Part shown: piece after piece, positions 1-8,571 of the stretch | Numbering within the stretch: position 1 is the stretch's first letter | Layout of the letters: each line of letters opens with the position of its first letter | NCBI RefSeq assembly: GCF_022549785.1 | Contig: NZ_JAKZGO010000007.1 | Span: forward strand, 124,001 to 188,000 | DNA: 64,000 nucleotides | Source: Belliella alkalica | GTDB taxonomy: Bacteria > Bacteroidota > Bacteroidia > Cytophagales > Cyclobacteriaceae | Direction: 5' to 3' | Program-made: the position numbers and the translations under genes | Notes under the pieces: generated by a model | Seen by the model: the letters and a program-made list of their open reading frames with translations, nothing else | Database searches by the model: none | Told to the model about the DNA's origin: nothing

Positions 1-501
1 GAAAAACAAGCAACAATTTATATTGATAATGCAGGATTGATTATCATCCATCCTTTTCTCCTTAATTTCTATAAAAAAATCGGTGTTTTAGATAAAAAAA
101 ATAGCATTCCAAAAGAAAGTTATGACCTCGCAATTCATTCGTTGCATTATCTCTCAACTGGAAAATCCTATGCATATGAGCATAGTTTGGTATTTGAAAA
201 ATTCCTATGTGGAGTACCTATAGAATTTTCGGTTGATAGGTTCTTTGAATTAGAAACAAATATAAAGGAAGAAGCAAATAGTCTTTTGATGGCTGCAATA
301 GGTCATTGGGGGAAATTAAAAAACACATCACCTGAGGGTTTGAGAGAGTTATTTTTCACAAGAGAAGGAAAACTTGAATTAGAAAGTAAAAGATTAACAA
401 TCAAGAGAATGTCTCAGGATATTCTTCTTGAATCATTGCCATGGAATCTTTCAATCGTAAAGTTTCCTTGGTTGAAGAATAGCCTATTTGTTCATTGGTA
501 A
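1..501 (+). CDS. Contractile injection system tape-measure-type protein, C-terminal part (5' truncated by window)
   Basis: The reading frame is already open at base 1 and runs 166 codons to a stop at 501, so the gene begins upstream of the window. The visible part resembles the conserved C-terminus of the contractile injection system tape-measure family of Bacteroidota: an AGL...HPFL start, a central H-L-x-Y-L-x-T-G block, an E-x-x-L-x-x-F-L-C-G-x-P block, and a closing LPW-x-x-x-x-V-K-x-P-W segment ending in HW. In eCIS loci this protein is encoded late in the operon, after the baseplate and ATPase genes, and is thought to set tube length. The next gene starts 7 bases after the stop, which suggests one transcript. 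The family call comes from remembered sequence patterns and could not be tested by alignment. Confidence 0.72.
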   Translation, partial: EKQATIYIDNAGLIIIHPFLLNFYKKIGVLDKKNSIPKESYDLAIHSLHYLSTGKSYAYEHSLVFEKFLCGVPIEFSVDRFFELETNIKEEANSLLMAAIGHWGKLKNTSPEGLRELFFTREGKLELESKRLTIKRMSQDILLESLPWNLSIVKFPWLKNSLFVHW

Positions 502-508
502 ATAAAAA

Positions 509-3500
509 ATGTCAGTTGTAGCAAGCCATATAGAAAAACCAAAAACTAAAAATCGGTCAACTAATTCTCCAAATAAGGAAAGTCAGTCATTGATCGATTC
601 AAAACCTATATGGTCTGAAAACTCACTTAATTTGGATCAAGATATGCTCTTGGATGATACTTCCAATTCATTTTTGCTCCAAGATTCCCTTTTTCCTGCT
701 ACTGAATCTAGTGCATCAAGTGGTAATACAAATTCCTCTCTTACTTCAGAAGCAGCAAGTTCTTCCTCAGAAAATACAGACCAACCAACTGTAGAAATTC
801 CAGAAATGGAAATTTTGCAAGGCGAATCAAATGCTGAAGGTCAAGCTGTTGAAACTTCAAATGAGGAAGCAATTTCCTATCCAAGTTCTCCTTATGAAGA
901 TCCAGCTTTCAATGCGCTAGTCAATGCCAGTGAGCAAGTTGCAGCACAGACTTCCCAACATGAAAATCCTGAAGTAGAATCTCAAAGAGCCCAAAGAGCT
1001 GCTCCTATCGCAGCAAACGAAAGTATGGGTGCTGCCCAAACAAGTCAGGTTGAAGCGATGGCTGCCCAAGAGCCTAATGAATTTGATGCAGCTGGTTTCA
1101 AAGCAGCCTTGATGGCTCAGATTGCGCAGATGCAACTACCTGCAAATGCCGAAGAAGCTACAGAATTTGATCAACACAACAACCTCTCAGAAATTCAGGA
1201 AAACGCTACTTCACAAGTAAACCAAGAGCAAGAACAATCAGCTGGCCCAATAGCAGCATCAAGTGAAGCTGAACCCGATGTGGATGCAGTTGTAGCGCGG
1301 GAAATCGAAGAAATACCTGCTCCAAATATCGGTGAAACTCCTGCGAGTATCTCGGCAAATCGATCAATGCCAAGCCCAAGACCAGAGAGTCAGGTAAGCA
1401 CTCCACTTCAAGACAATGTTCAGGAAGTTGAGCAACAGATGGAGAGCAATAATATCAGTGAGCAGCAACTTGCAAATGCAAATGAACCTAGTTTTTCCAA
1501 AGCTTTAAGCTCTAAGGAATCTGCAAAAGAACATGCAAATTCAGCTCCTGAACAATTTAGAGCAGGAGAGCAATCTACCTTAGGAGCTACGGCAGCTTCT
1601 GCCGAAAATATCAGTCAAGGCCAGCTTCAAGAGATGCATGGAGACAGGCAAGCTTCTTTCGAAGGATTGGCACAGACACAAGAGCAAACAGGTGCAAATG
1701 ATTCCGCTGAAAGGACAAGAATAGCTGCTGACATCAATGCGATTTATGTAAAGACAAAAACCAAAGTAGAAGGCATTCTCAATACTTTGGAAGAAAAAGT
1801 CACGCAGATGTTCACCGAAGCCGCTACCAAAGCGAAGCAATTATTTGAGCAATATGTGGATAGAAAAATGCGCGCTTACAAAGCTGAGCGCTATAGTGGT
1901 TTAGATGGCGCAGCAAGATGGGCATATGATAAACTTGCTGGTATGCCTGATGAAGTCAATGATTTTTTCACTGAAGGAAGACAAGTTTACATAGATTACA
2001 TAGACAAGGCTCTCGATCCTATAGCGGAAAAAGTAGCCAATGAACTCAATCTAGCTAAGAACACCATTCAGGAAGGACGAAATGAAGTTGCGAAATATGT
2101 AGCAGAATTGCCTGAAAACTTACAAAGCATCGGTACAGAAGCTGCCGAAACTATCCAAAGTCAATTTGATAGCCTAGATGACAGTGTCAATGAAAAACAA
2201 ACTGCATTGGTAGATAGTCTAGCTGCGCAATACATGGAAAGTTTGCAGGAAGTAGATGCCCGTATTGAAGAAATGCAAGCTGAGAATCGAGGTTTGATAG
2301 ACATGGCCATGGATGCCATTGGTGAAGTAATTGGAGTAATCATTGCACTGAAGGATATGTTCCTGAACCTTCTAAGTGCTATTGCCGATGTAGTCAACAC
2401 CATCATTGAAGATCCAATTGGCTTCTTGAAAAACTTATTCAGTGGAATTGCTTTGGGATTGGAAAACTTCGGGAAGAACATTCTCACTCACCTTCAGGCA
2501 GGATTGATTGGTTGGCTCACAGGAGCCCTAGGAAATGTTGGAATCCAAATGCCAGAGGACATATTCTCCCTGAAAGGAATCTTCTCTTTGGCAAGTCAAA
2601 TCCTTGGATTCACATGGGACAGAGTCAGGGCTATTGGAGTCAAGGTAATCGGTGAGCCAGTGATGAAGGCATTAGAAACTGGCTTTGAAATCATCATGAT
2701 TTTGAAGAATGAAGGTCTGACTGGACTTTGGGAATACATCAAAGAGCAGTTCAATGACCTCAAAGAACTGGTGATCGAAGGAATCAAGACCATGATCCGA
2801 GATACTATCATTGGCGCAGGTATCAAATGGCTGCTTGGTTTGCTATCTCCTGTAGGTGCGTTTATCAAAGCTGCAATGGCAATCATAGATGTGGTCACAT
2901 TCTTTGTTCAAAAAGCGGCACAGATTATAGAATTGGTCAGTGCATTTGTGGAAAGCGTAAGAGCCGTAGCATCAGGAAGCATCACAGCAGTAGCCAACGC
3001 CATAGAAGGTGCACTTGCCAGAGCCATTCCTTTGGTTATTGGGTTCTTGGCAAACCTGCTCGGAATCGGTGGACTCGCTACCAAAGTAGTCGCCATCATC
3101 ACCAAAATCCAAGAAAGAGTCGCCAAAGCAATTACTAAACTTTGGATGAAGATTAAGGAGTTGGGCAAGAGCTTCTTGAAGAGATTAGGGTTTGGAGGAG
3201 ATAAAGATTCAAAGAATGATCCGGAGAAAGACAAAAAAATAGCTGATGGGGAAAAATTCCTAATAGAAGAAGATAAGCGACAAGATAGAGATGGTGATGG
3301 TAAGTTGACAATTGATCAAGTACAAGAAGTAGCCAGAAAAACAAAAGCCCAGCATCCAGTATTTAAGTCGATTACACCGAGGCTAGATGGTGAAGAATGG
3401 AAGTACGACTGGAAAGGGAGTGATGGAACAACCGCACCAGGTTCAAAAACAGATGGAGATAGCACCAGTAATCCAAATGGCCTACCATTATTGGATACGT

Positions 3501-4423
3501 ATCTTAATACCGTGATATTTGATGAAAATAACGGTGGCCTTTCCCAAAGTTTTTCGAATGCACTGAATGGTGAAGGAAATCTGGTTGAAGGGAAAAAAGT
3601 CTATTTTACGCAGGAAAGAGTTGTGGGAGGAATCCCATGTATCTTGATCATGAGAGGAGCAAACATGGCAGATAAAGGCTATGAAAAATTAGCAATTGTA
3701 GATAATAAGCTGGTTGTGGCTGAAGAAGGATACCACAGAAATTATATTCCAGAGACAATTTCAGTTTCAAAAGAAGGAAAGGTTTTTAAAGCCCAATATA
3801 AAACTAAAACTTCAAGAGGAGAAGAAGGGCCTTGTTTTGAAGTGAAAGTCAGGTTTGATGAAATTTCAAAAGAAGTACCCACTCAAATTCAAAATAGAAT
3901 TGTCGACGGTAAGGATTTGAAGTTTAAGGAAAATGGAATTCCTCGTGGAGCTACAGATTCAGCTGGAGGAGGTTTTGATAATGCGCATTTGGTTGGAGAC
4001 AGATTTGGTGGCTCAGGAAAAAATGCAGCATTGAATATTTATCCATCTTCTCCTAAATACAATAGGCAGATAATGTTGAATAAAGAGAATTTGATGGCAT
4101 TAAGACTACCTAGAAATATGCCATACAACTTAAAAATATCTGCATATATTGAAGAAAGGAACTTTATAAGAGCTTCAAATCTTCAAAAGCTCCTGACCGA
4201 AAAATTTGATAGCCAAAATCCAGATCCTCAAAATCCTAATATTGAATTAGATTTGAAAAATGAAATGCAAACTAACATAAATAAAGATCTAAAAGATCTA
4301 CCTGGTCAATTTGTAAGAGTCGATTACCACTCTCCAAATTATGGAATAAATGAAAAAATAGGTAAAGATGAAGATTATGAAAAATCGGTTGAGGAATTTA
4401 TTAGTAAAAACAGAGGGGTGTAA
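509..4423 (+). CDS. Large eCIS-associated protein with C-terminal HNH-like nuclease domain (candidate cargo toxin)
   Basis: This 1304-residue protein follows the tape-measure gene by 7 bases. Residues 1 to about 415 are low-complexity (A, S, E, Q, N rich) and probably disordered. A charged helical part follows, and residues about 594-897 form a long hydrophobic and amphipathic helical region; its stretches around the GIKWLL and VIGFLANLLG motifs resemble the central region of DUF4157-type eCIS proteins. The DUF4157 HExxH metallopeptidase motif itself is absent. Residues 926-937 form an EF-hand-like loop (D926, D928, D930, G931; Q937 replaces the usual acidic residue 12). The C-terminal part has D1157, H1160, an FGGSG motif at 1166-1170, N1176 and N1185, a pattern typical of non-specific DNA/RNA endonucleases of the HNH-like superfamily. 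I infer a nuclease cargo delivered by the injection system. No signal peptide is visible. A structural accessory role remains possible. Confidence 0.65.
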   Translation: MSVVASHIEKPKTKNRSTNSPNKESQSLIDSKPIWSENSLNLDQDMLLDDTSNSFLLQDSLFPATESSASSGNTNSSLTSEAASSSSENTDQPTVEIPEMEILQGESNAEGQAVETSNEEAISYPSSPYEDPAFNALVNASEQVAAQTSQHENPEVESQRAQRAAPIAANESMGAAQTSQVEAMAAQEPNEFDAAGFKAALMAQIAQMQLPANAEEATEFDQHNNLSEIQENATSQVNQEQEQSAGPIAASSEAEPDVDAVVAREIEEIPAPNIGETPASISANRSMPSPRPESQVSTPLQDNVQEVEQQMESNNISEQQLANANEPSFSKALSSKESAKEHANSAPEQFRAGEQSTLGATAASAENISQGQLQEMHGDRQASFEGLAQTQEQTGANDSAERTRIAADINAIYVKTKTKVEGILNTLEEKVTQMFTEAATKAKQLFEQYVDRKMRAYKAERYSGLDGAARWAYDKLAGMPDEVNDFFTEGRQVYIDYIDKALDPIAEKVANELNLAKNTIQEGRNEVAKYVAELPENLQSIGTEAAETIQSQFDSLDDSVNEKQTALVDSLAAQYMESLQEVDARIEEMQAENRGLIDMAMDAIGEVIGVIIALKDMFLNLLSAIADVVNTIIEDPIGFLKNLFSGIALGLENFGKNILTHLQAGLIGWLTGALGNVGIQMPEDIFSLKGIFSLASQILGFTWDRVRAIGVKVIGEPVMKALETGFEIIMILKNEGLTGLWEYIKEQFNDLKELVIEGIKTMIRDTIIGAGIKWLLGLLSPVGAFIKAAMAIIDVVTFFVQKAAQIIELVSAFVESVRAVASGSITAVANAIEGALARAIPLVIGFLANLLGIGGLATKVVAIITKIQERVAKAITKLWMKIKELGKSFLKRLGFGGDKDSKNDPEKDKKIADGEKFLIEEDKRQDRDGDGKLTIDQVQEVARKTKAQHPVFKSITPRLDGEEWKYDWKGSDGTTAPGSKTDGDSTSNPNGLPLLDTYLNTVIFDENNGGLSQSFSNALNGEGNLVEGKKVYFTQERVVGGIPCILIMRGANMADKGYEKLAIVDNKLVVAEEGYHRNYIPETISVSKEGKVFKAQYKTKTSRGEEGPCFEVKVRFDEISKEVPTQIQNRIVDGKDLKFKENGIPRGATDSAGGGFDNAHLVGDRFGGSGKNAALNIYPSSPKYNRQIMLNKENLMALRLPRNMPYNLKISAYIEERNFIRASNLQKLLTEKFDSQNPDPQNPNIELDLKNEMQTNINKDLKDLPGQFVRVDYHSPNYGINEKIGKDEDYEKSVEEFISKNRGV

Positions 4424-4737
4424 CATCCTTAAGTAAATCTCATTGACCAAAAAAAATCACATCTAATAATACCTTTACAATGATTTCAAAATAATGATTT
4501 TTTGATTTAACAGCTTTGTTTTTCTAAATTATGCAGAGAAAAACTTTAATTAAGGAATACTTACAACAGATTCACAGAGTTCCCCAAGAAACACCTCTGT
4601 GTCCTCTGCGCCTCCGCGGTAAATTATGATTGTAAATTAATTTCTCTGATTCAAAAAAAATACAACCGCACAGACACAGTGTTCGAAAAGAAATCCCTCT
4701 GCGTCCTTTGCGCCTCTGCGGTTCAAAGAAATAAATT
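4424..4737. other. Intergenic region with isolated palindrome arms
   Basis: No gene is visible here and no immunity gene follows the putative nuclease. Two copies of the right arm of the palindrome that is arrayed further downstream occur at about 4593-4628 and 4696-4726 (CTCTGCG...GCGCCTCTGCGGTT type). The second ends about 12 bases before the GxxExxY start codon. Confidence 0.6.
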
Positions 4738-5115
4738 ATGACCGAAAATGAAATTTCACAAAAAATAGTTGGTGCTGCAATAGAAGTACATAAACAGTTA
4801 GGCCCTGGTTTATTGGAAAGCAGTTATGAAGTATGTTTGGCCTATGAACTAAGGCAATTAGGATTAAATATTCAAACTCAAGTCACTCTTCCTGTAATTT
4901 ATAAAGAGGTGCAATTAAATGCTGGTTATAGAATAGACATACTAGTAGAAAATAAAGTCATTATAGAAATCAAAGCTGTTGATGCTCTTGCCGATATTCA
5001 CACGGCACAGATTTTAACTTATTTGAGATTAAAGGACTTGAAGCTTGGGGTACTGATAAACTTTAACAGCGTAAGGGTAATTGATGGTTTAAAAAGGATA
5101 GTTAATAATTTATAA
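4738..5115 (+). CDS. GxxExxY family protein (PD-(D/E)xK nuclease fold)
   Basis: A 125-residue protein with the family-defining motif at G24, E27 and Y30 (GLLESSY). The later residues D67, E77 and K79, in the form RID...IIEIK, fit the D-x(n)-E-x-K core of the PD-(D/E)xK nuclease fold. Length is normal for the family, whose biological role is not established. The start ATG lies about 12 bases after a repeat arm. The last codons and stop of the gene (from about 5083) match the beginning of the 144-bp unit that is then repeated in tandem downstream, so gene and repeat are physically linked. Family assignment is firm; function is unknown. Confidence 0.85.
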   Translation: MTENEISQKIVGAAIEVHKQLGPGLLESSYEVCLAYELRQLGLNIQTQVTLPVIYKEVQLNAGYRIDILVENKVIIEIKAVDALADIHTAQILTYLRLKDLKLGVLINFNSVRVIDGLKRIVNNL

Positions 5116-5936
5116 CCAGTAACTTATAAAGTAATTTCTTACTGCTTTTTGAAAAGATAAACCGCAAAGGCGCAAAGGACGCAAAGTTAACTCTCCGCGT
5201 CCTCTGCGCCTCTGCTGTTCAAATTTAGATAGTTTAAAAAGGAAATTAATAATTTATAACCAGTGACTTATAAAGTAATTTCTTACTGCTTTTTGAAAAG
5301 ATAAACCGCAAAGGCGCAAAGGACGCAAAGTTAACTCTCCGCGTCCTCTGCGCCTCTGCGGTTCAAATTTAGATAGTTTAAAAAGGATATTAATAATTTA
5401 AAACCAGTGACTTATAAAGTAATTTCTTGCTGCTTTTTAATAAACTAACCGAAAAGGTGCAAAGGACGCAAAGTTAACCCTCCGCGTCCTCTGCGCCTCT
5501 GCTGTTCAAATTTAGATAGTTTAAAAAGGATATTAATAATTTACAACCAGTGACTTATAAAGTAATTTCTTGCTGCTTTTTGAAAAGATAAACCGCAAAG
5601 GCGCTAAGGACGCAAAGTCAACTCTCCGCGTCCTCTGCGCCTCTGCGGTTCAAATTTAGATAGTTTAAAAAGGATATTAATAATTTACAACCACTGATTT
5701 ATAAAGTAATTTCTTGCCGCTTTTTGAAAAGATAAACCGTAAAGGCGCAAAGGCGCAAAGTTAACTCTCCGCGTCCTCTGCGCCTCTGCGGTTCAAATTT
5801 TAGATAGTTTAAAAAGGATATTGATAATTTAAAACCAGTGACTTATAAAATAATTTCTTGCCGCTTTTTGAAAAGATAAACCGCAATGGCGCAAAGTTAA
5901 CCCTCTGCGTCCTCTGCGCCTCTGCGGTTCAAAAAC
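5083..5936. repeat. Six tandem copies of a ~144-bp unit with an internal inverted repeat
   Basis: Copies begin at about 5083, 5228, 5372, 5515, 5659 and 5803, each starting GAT(A/G)GTTTAAAAAGGATA. Every unit holds a left arm of the type AACCGCAAAGGCGCAAAGG and a right arm of the type CCTCTGCGCCTCTGCGGTT separated by a few bases, so each can fold into a hairpin with arms of about 27 bases (5161-5186 with 5193-5219 in copy 1). The first copy begins inside the GxxExxY gene, and the last ends directly at the stop codon of the convergent WYL gene. The last copy is shorter, missing part of the left arm. Confidence 0.92.
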
Positions 5937-6854
5937 TCACAGCCAAAACTTCATCTTTCCAATCTGCACTTCCAAATATTCTTTAAGCTCCTCTCCTTCT
6001 ATCACTGCGATTTCCCCTGGCAATCCTAGAATAAATCTTGCGATTCCAGGAAGTTGTGGGATGTCACCTTCGAAGAAATACTGATTGCGGTTTTTGGTGT
6101 ACACAAAAGGCTTGGCATCGGGATATTCTTCCATCATCAATTGATACGCCCGCTTGCTTAATCTCAAATGAATATGGAAATTGTTTTTTCCTGAAAACCC
6201 AAACAACCCTTGCTCTAAGGGTTCATGCAGTGCCTCATATTCAAAATTGGTACTGGTCAGCTGAACTTCACCTATTCGCTCTATTTTGAAAACTTTCATC
6301 ATTTTACTTTCTATCTCAAAAGCATGGATGGCATCAAAATTTTTGTTGAATGAAACTGGTTCTACTAATCTATCCATGATCGAATCACTGCTGGGTGCGT
6401 AGTAATCCTTCAGTATCACTTGATTCTTTCCCTTGATGGCATTTACAAGCAAATCTACAAACCTACCTAGATTTGCATTAAACAATTGATTTACACTTTT
6501 TTGAAAGTCAGATCTTAAAGTGATTTTTTGAAGAATAGAATCTTTAAGAAGATTTTTCTTCGGTTGTTTTTTTATCAAATTTCCAACAAAATTTATCTCC
6601 TCCTCCGAAAAAGTCCCAAAATTATAATCATCAGGATTTTCAACTCTATCAATTATTCTAAATTTCGAATGCTTTTTTTCAATCTGAAAACCCAGTGCTT
6701 CCAACAATTTGAAATATCTATAGATTGTGCGTGTATCAGTACCCAAAGTCTCTGCAAGCTTGTGAACAGGCTTCCCGATATTGCTTCTAAGCAAATTGAT
6801 TAACTTAAATATTCTAAGGATCTTCTGTTGTTCTACTTGGGATGATTGTGCCAT
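5937..6854 (-). CDS. HTH and WYL-type transcriptional regulator
   Basis: A 305-residue protein. The N-terminal HTH (residues about 8-65) has the pattern KLAETLGTDTRTIYRYFKLLEALG, typical of the HTH_11 domain in DeoR/WYL regulators. A WYL-like region at about 150-215 contains VEPVSF and the KVFKIERI strand, but the signature Trp-Tyr-Leu triplet appears as Asp-Ala-Ile, so ligand binding may differ from canonical members. WYL domains usually sense nucleic acids or small ligands. The gene is convergent with the GxxExxY gene, and its stop codon touches the palindrome array. The target is unknown, and no operon partner is visible. Confidence 0.75.
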   Translation of the reverse strand: MAQSSQVEQQKILRIFKLINLLRSNIGKPVHKLAETLGTDTRTIYRYFKLLEALGFQIEKKHSKFRIIDRVENPDDYNFGTFSEEEINFVGNLIKKQPKKNLLKDSILQKITLRSDFQKSVNQLFNANLGRFVDLLVNAIKGKNQVILKDYYAPSSDSIMDRLVEPVSFNKNFDAIHAFEIESKMMKVFKIERIGEVQLTSTNFEYEALHEPLEQGLFGFSGKNNFHIHLRLSKRAYQLMMEEYPDAKPFVYTKNRNQYFFEGDIPQLPGIARFILGLPGEIAVIEGEELKEYLEVQIGKMKFWL

Positions 6855-7155
6855 AGGTAATTTTTAAAGCCAAAAGATACTTTTAAAAAATCTAAATTCC
6901 CATAGATCTCAATTCCTAATTGAATTCGTGCTACTAGAAAAATAATCAATGCTTCTAAAGCAATGTACCAAGTACTATGTACCAAGATGTACTACATGAA
7001 ACAATTACCCAATCAACTAATAATTCAATAACCTAATTACCCAATTACCCAACCAACCATTAACTCAAGAACCTAGTCACCCAATCAACAAATAACTCAA
7101 TAACCTAATCAACCCATAACTCAATTCACCAATAACTCAATCAACTAAAATCTAA
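6855..7155. repeat. Low-complexity degenerate repeat region
   Basis: From about 6960 to 7150 the sequence is a degenerate run of AATCAAC, TAACTCAAT and AATTACCC words. There is no coding potential. Similar degenerate repeats occur in other intergenic gaps of this window. Confidence 0.7.
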
Positions 7156-8019
7156 TTACTTTCTCTTCCTTCCCGTGGCAAAAACTCGATTCACATTGAA
7201 TCCAATTCTAAATTCTTCACCAATTCTTCCATTTCCTGCCGCAAGAAGATATTGTTCATTGAGTGCTTGGGAGGTTACGAAGTACATTTGAAATACGTGT
7301 CCACCAGCTTCTACATCGATGCCTACTCCCACATTGTTCCTCAAATCATTATTTAGATTTGGGATGTATTGAAAAGTTAAGGAAGATCTTCCTGTAATCT
7401 TATATTTCCCACTTAAACCTACTGCCAGATATAAATTTTGATCGCCTTCGATAAAAAATATTGGATTTGGGTCTGTAAAGTATGCCATCATAGGTGATAC
7501 CTGCACGCTCAATTTATCACTGAATTTTCTTGCTAGCATCAGCTGAGCTGCGAAACTTGTTCTTTCACTAAAGCTTGGGTTTTCGTTTTGTAAAAAAGTA
7601 TAATCAGATGTATTTACACCGGCTCCCCCCATCATTGAAAGGGAAATGGGCATTGCATCGTCTTGTGTTTGCTTCAATAGATGATATCTTCCATAAAGAT
7701 TGTAAAACTTATCTCTACTAGATCTGGAAGCCCCCAATGAAAAATCTTCACCCAATGCATATTCAAAACTAAATTGAATATTCGCACCGTTGTCCAAACC
7801 AAATAGGTTTTGAACTCCTCCATTCAAAGGACCAAAAGTGTGCATGATTGCAAAGTGCAAGGTTTTCTTATCCAGTGGTTCTACTGTAAGCAAATTAATG
7901 TGTCTAGGCGCATGAAAAATCAAATCTACCTCTTGTGTTTCGTTGTCTAATTTCCTTTCCAATTGTGCCATTATTGGCTGTGAAAGAAAAAACATTATTA
8001 GAATAAATCTTACTTTCAT
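7156..8019 (-). CDS. DUF5777 family outer-membrane beta-barrel protein
   Basis: A 287-residue protein with a signal peptide (MKVRFILIMFFLSQPIMA). The LIFHAPRHINLLTVEPLDKK segment and the following FAIMHTFGPLNGGVQNLFGLDN block match the DUF5777 beta-barrel family as I remember it. Alternating hydrophobic strands run to the C-terminus. It is the last gene of a three-gene minus-strand unit (Rieske, YceI, DUF5777) with a gap of 3 bases to the YceI gene. Function is unknown; the neighbours suggest a link to periplasmic redox or lipid-like carrier processes. Confidence 0.78.
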   Translation of the reverse strand: MKVRFILIMFFLSQPIMAQLERKLDNETQEVDLIFHAPRHINLLTVEPLDKKTLHFAIMHTFGPLNGGVQNLFGLDNGANIQFSFEYALGEDFSLGASRSSRDKFYNLYGRYHLLKQTQDDAMPISLSMMGGAGVNTSDYTFLQNENPSFSERTSFAAQLMLARKFSDKLSVQVSPMMAYFTDPNPIFFIEGDQNLYLAVGLSGKYKITGRSSLTFQYIPNLNNDLRNNVGVGIDVEAGGHVFQMYFVTSQALNEQYLLAAGNGRIGEEFRIGFNVNRVFATGRKRK

Positions 8020-8022
8020 AGC

Positions 8023-8571
8023 TTATTTTTTAAGTATTGCTGAAATGCTCACTGTTTGTTCTTCTGCCAGTTCATAGAATACAACTTTTGGGATCTCTAT
8101 TTTATAATCCGATAGCAAGATTTTAAAACTTGCCTCAAGCTTAATTTCGTTGTTTGAGGTCGCCGTAATTCTTCCAGGAACACTAATTTCCTTTTCTATA
8201 CCATGTATTTTGAATTTGCCAACTGCTGTTACATCTTTGCTTTCACCAGGTTTGATAGTTACTTTTTCTTTTATCTTTCCAACAAATTCAGCAAAGGGAT
8301 ATTTTTTTGTTTCGAGGTAATTTTCTCTCATATGGCGATCCCTAAGTCCAATCCCTGTCTTCAATGTATTCAAATCAATAAAAAAATCGAGATCATTTTT
8401 TTCAAGATCAATTAATCCATTAAGTTTTTCAGATTTACCTGTAAACTCATTCAAGGGAGCTTTTGACAAGAACTCCACATTTCCACCTTCAGTCTTATAC
8501 ACCTGAGCAAAAGCTTCCCTTGAAATTGTAAGAACAAAAAGGAACAAGAAAAAAACGATTAGATTTTTCAT
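8023..8571 (-). CDS. YceI family periplasmic protein
   Basis: A 182-residue protein with a signal peptide ending near AFAQ at residue 23. The pattern GLRDRHMRENYLETKKYPFAEF is the hallmark of the YceI lipocalin-like fold, and the conserved HGIEKEISVPGRI strand follows. YceI proteins bind isoprenoid-type lipids such as polyprenyl chains. The start codon overlaps the stop of the Rieske gene by one base and the stop is 3 bases before the DUF5777 start, so the three are almost certainly co-transcribed. Confidence 0.9.
   Translation of the reverse strand: MKNLIVFFLFLFVLTISREAFAQVYKTEGGNVEFLSKAPLNEFTGKSEKLNGLIDLEKNDLDFFIDLNTLKTGIGLRDRHMRENYLETKKYPFAEFVGKIKEKVTIKPGESKDVTAVGKFKIHGIEKEISVPGRITATSNNEIKLEASFKILLSDYKIEIPKVVFYELAEEQTVSISAILKK

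Noticed and set aside
2161-3344. Several antisense and alternate frames inside the large eCIS-associated gene
   Set aside because: They are shadows of a strongly coding frame with coherent domains.
4531-4629. Small frame of about 32 codons before the GxxExxY gene
   Set aside because: Its second half is a translated palindrome arm; no start context or homology.
5083-5936. CRISPR array
   Set aside because: Repeat units are ~144 bp, contiguous and without unique spacers, and no cas genes are near.
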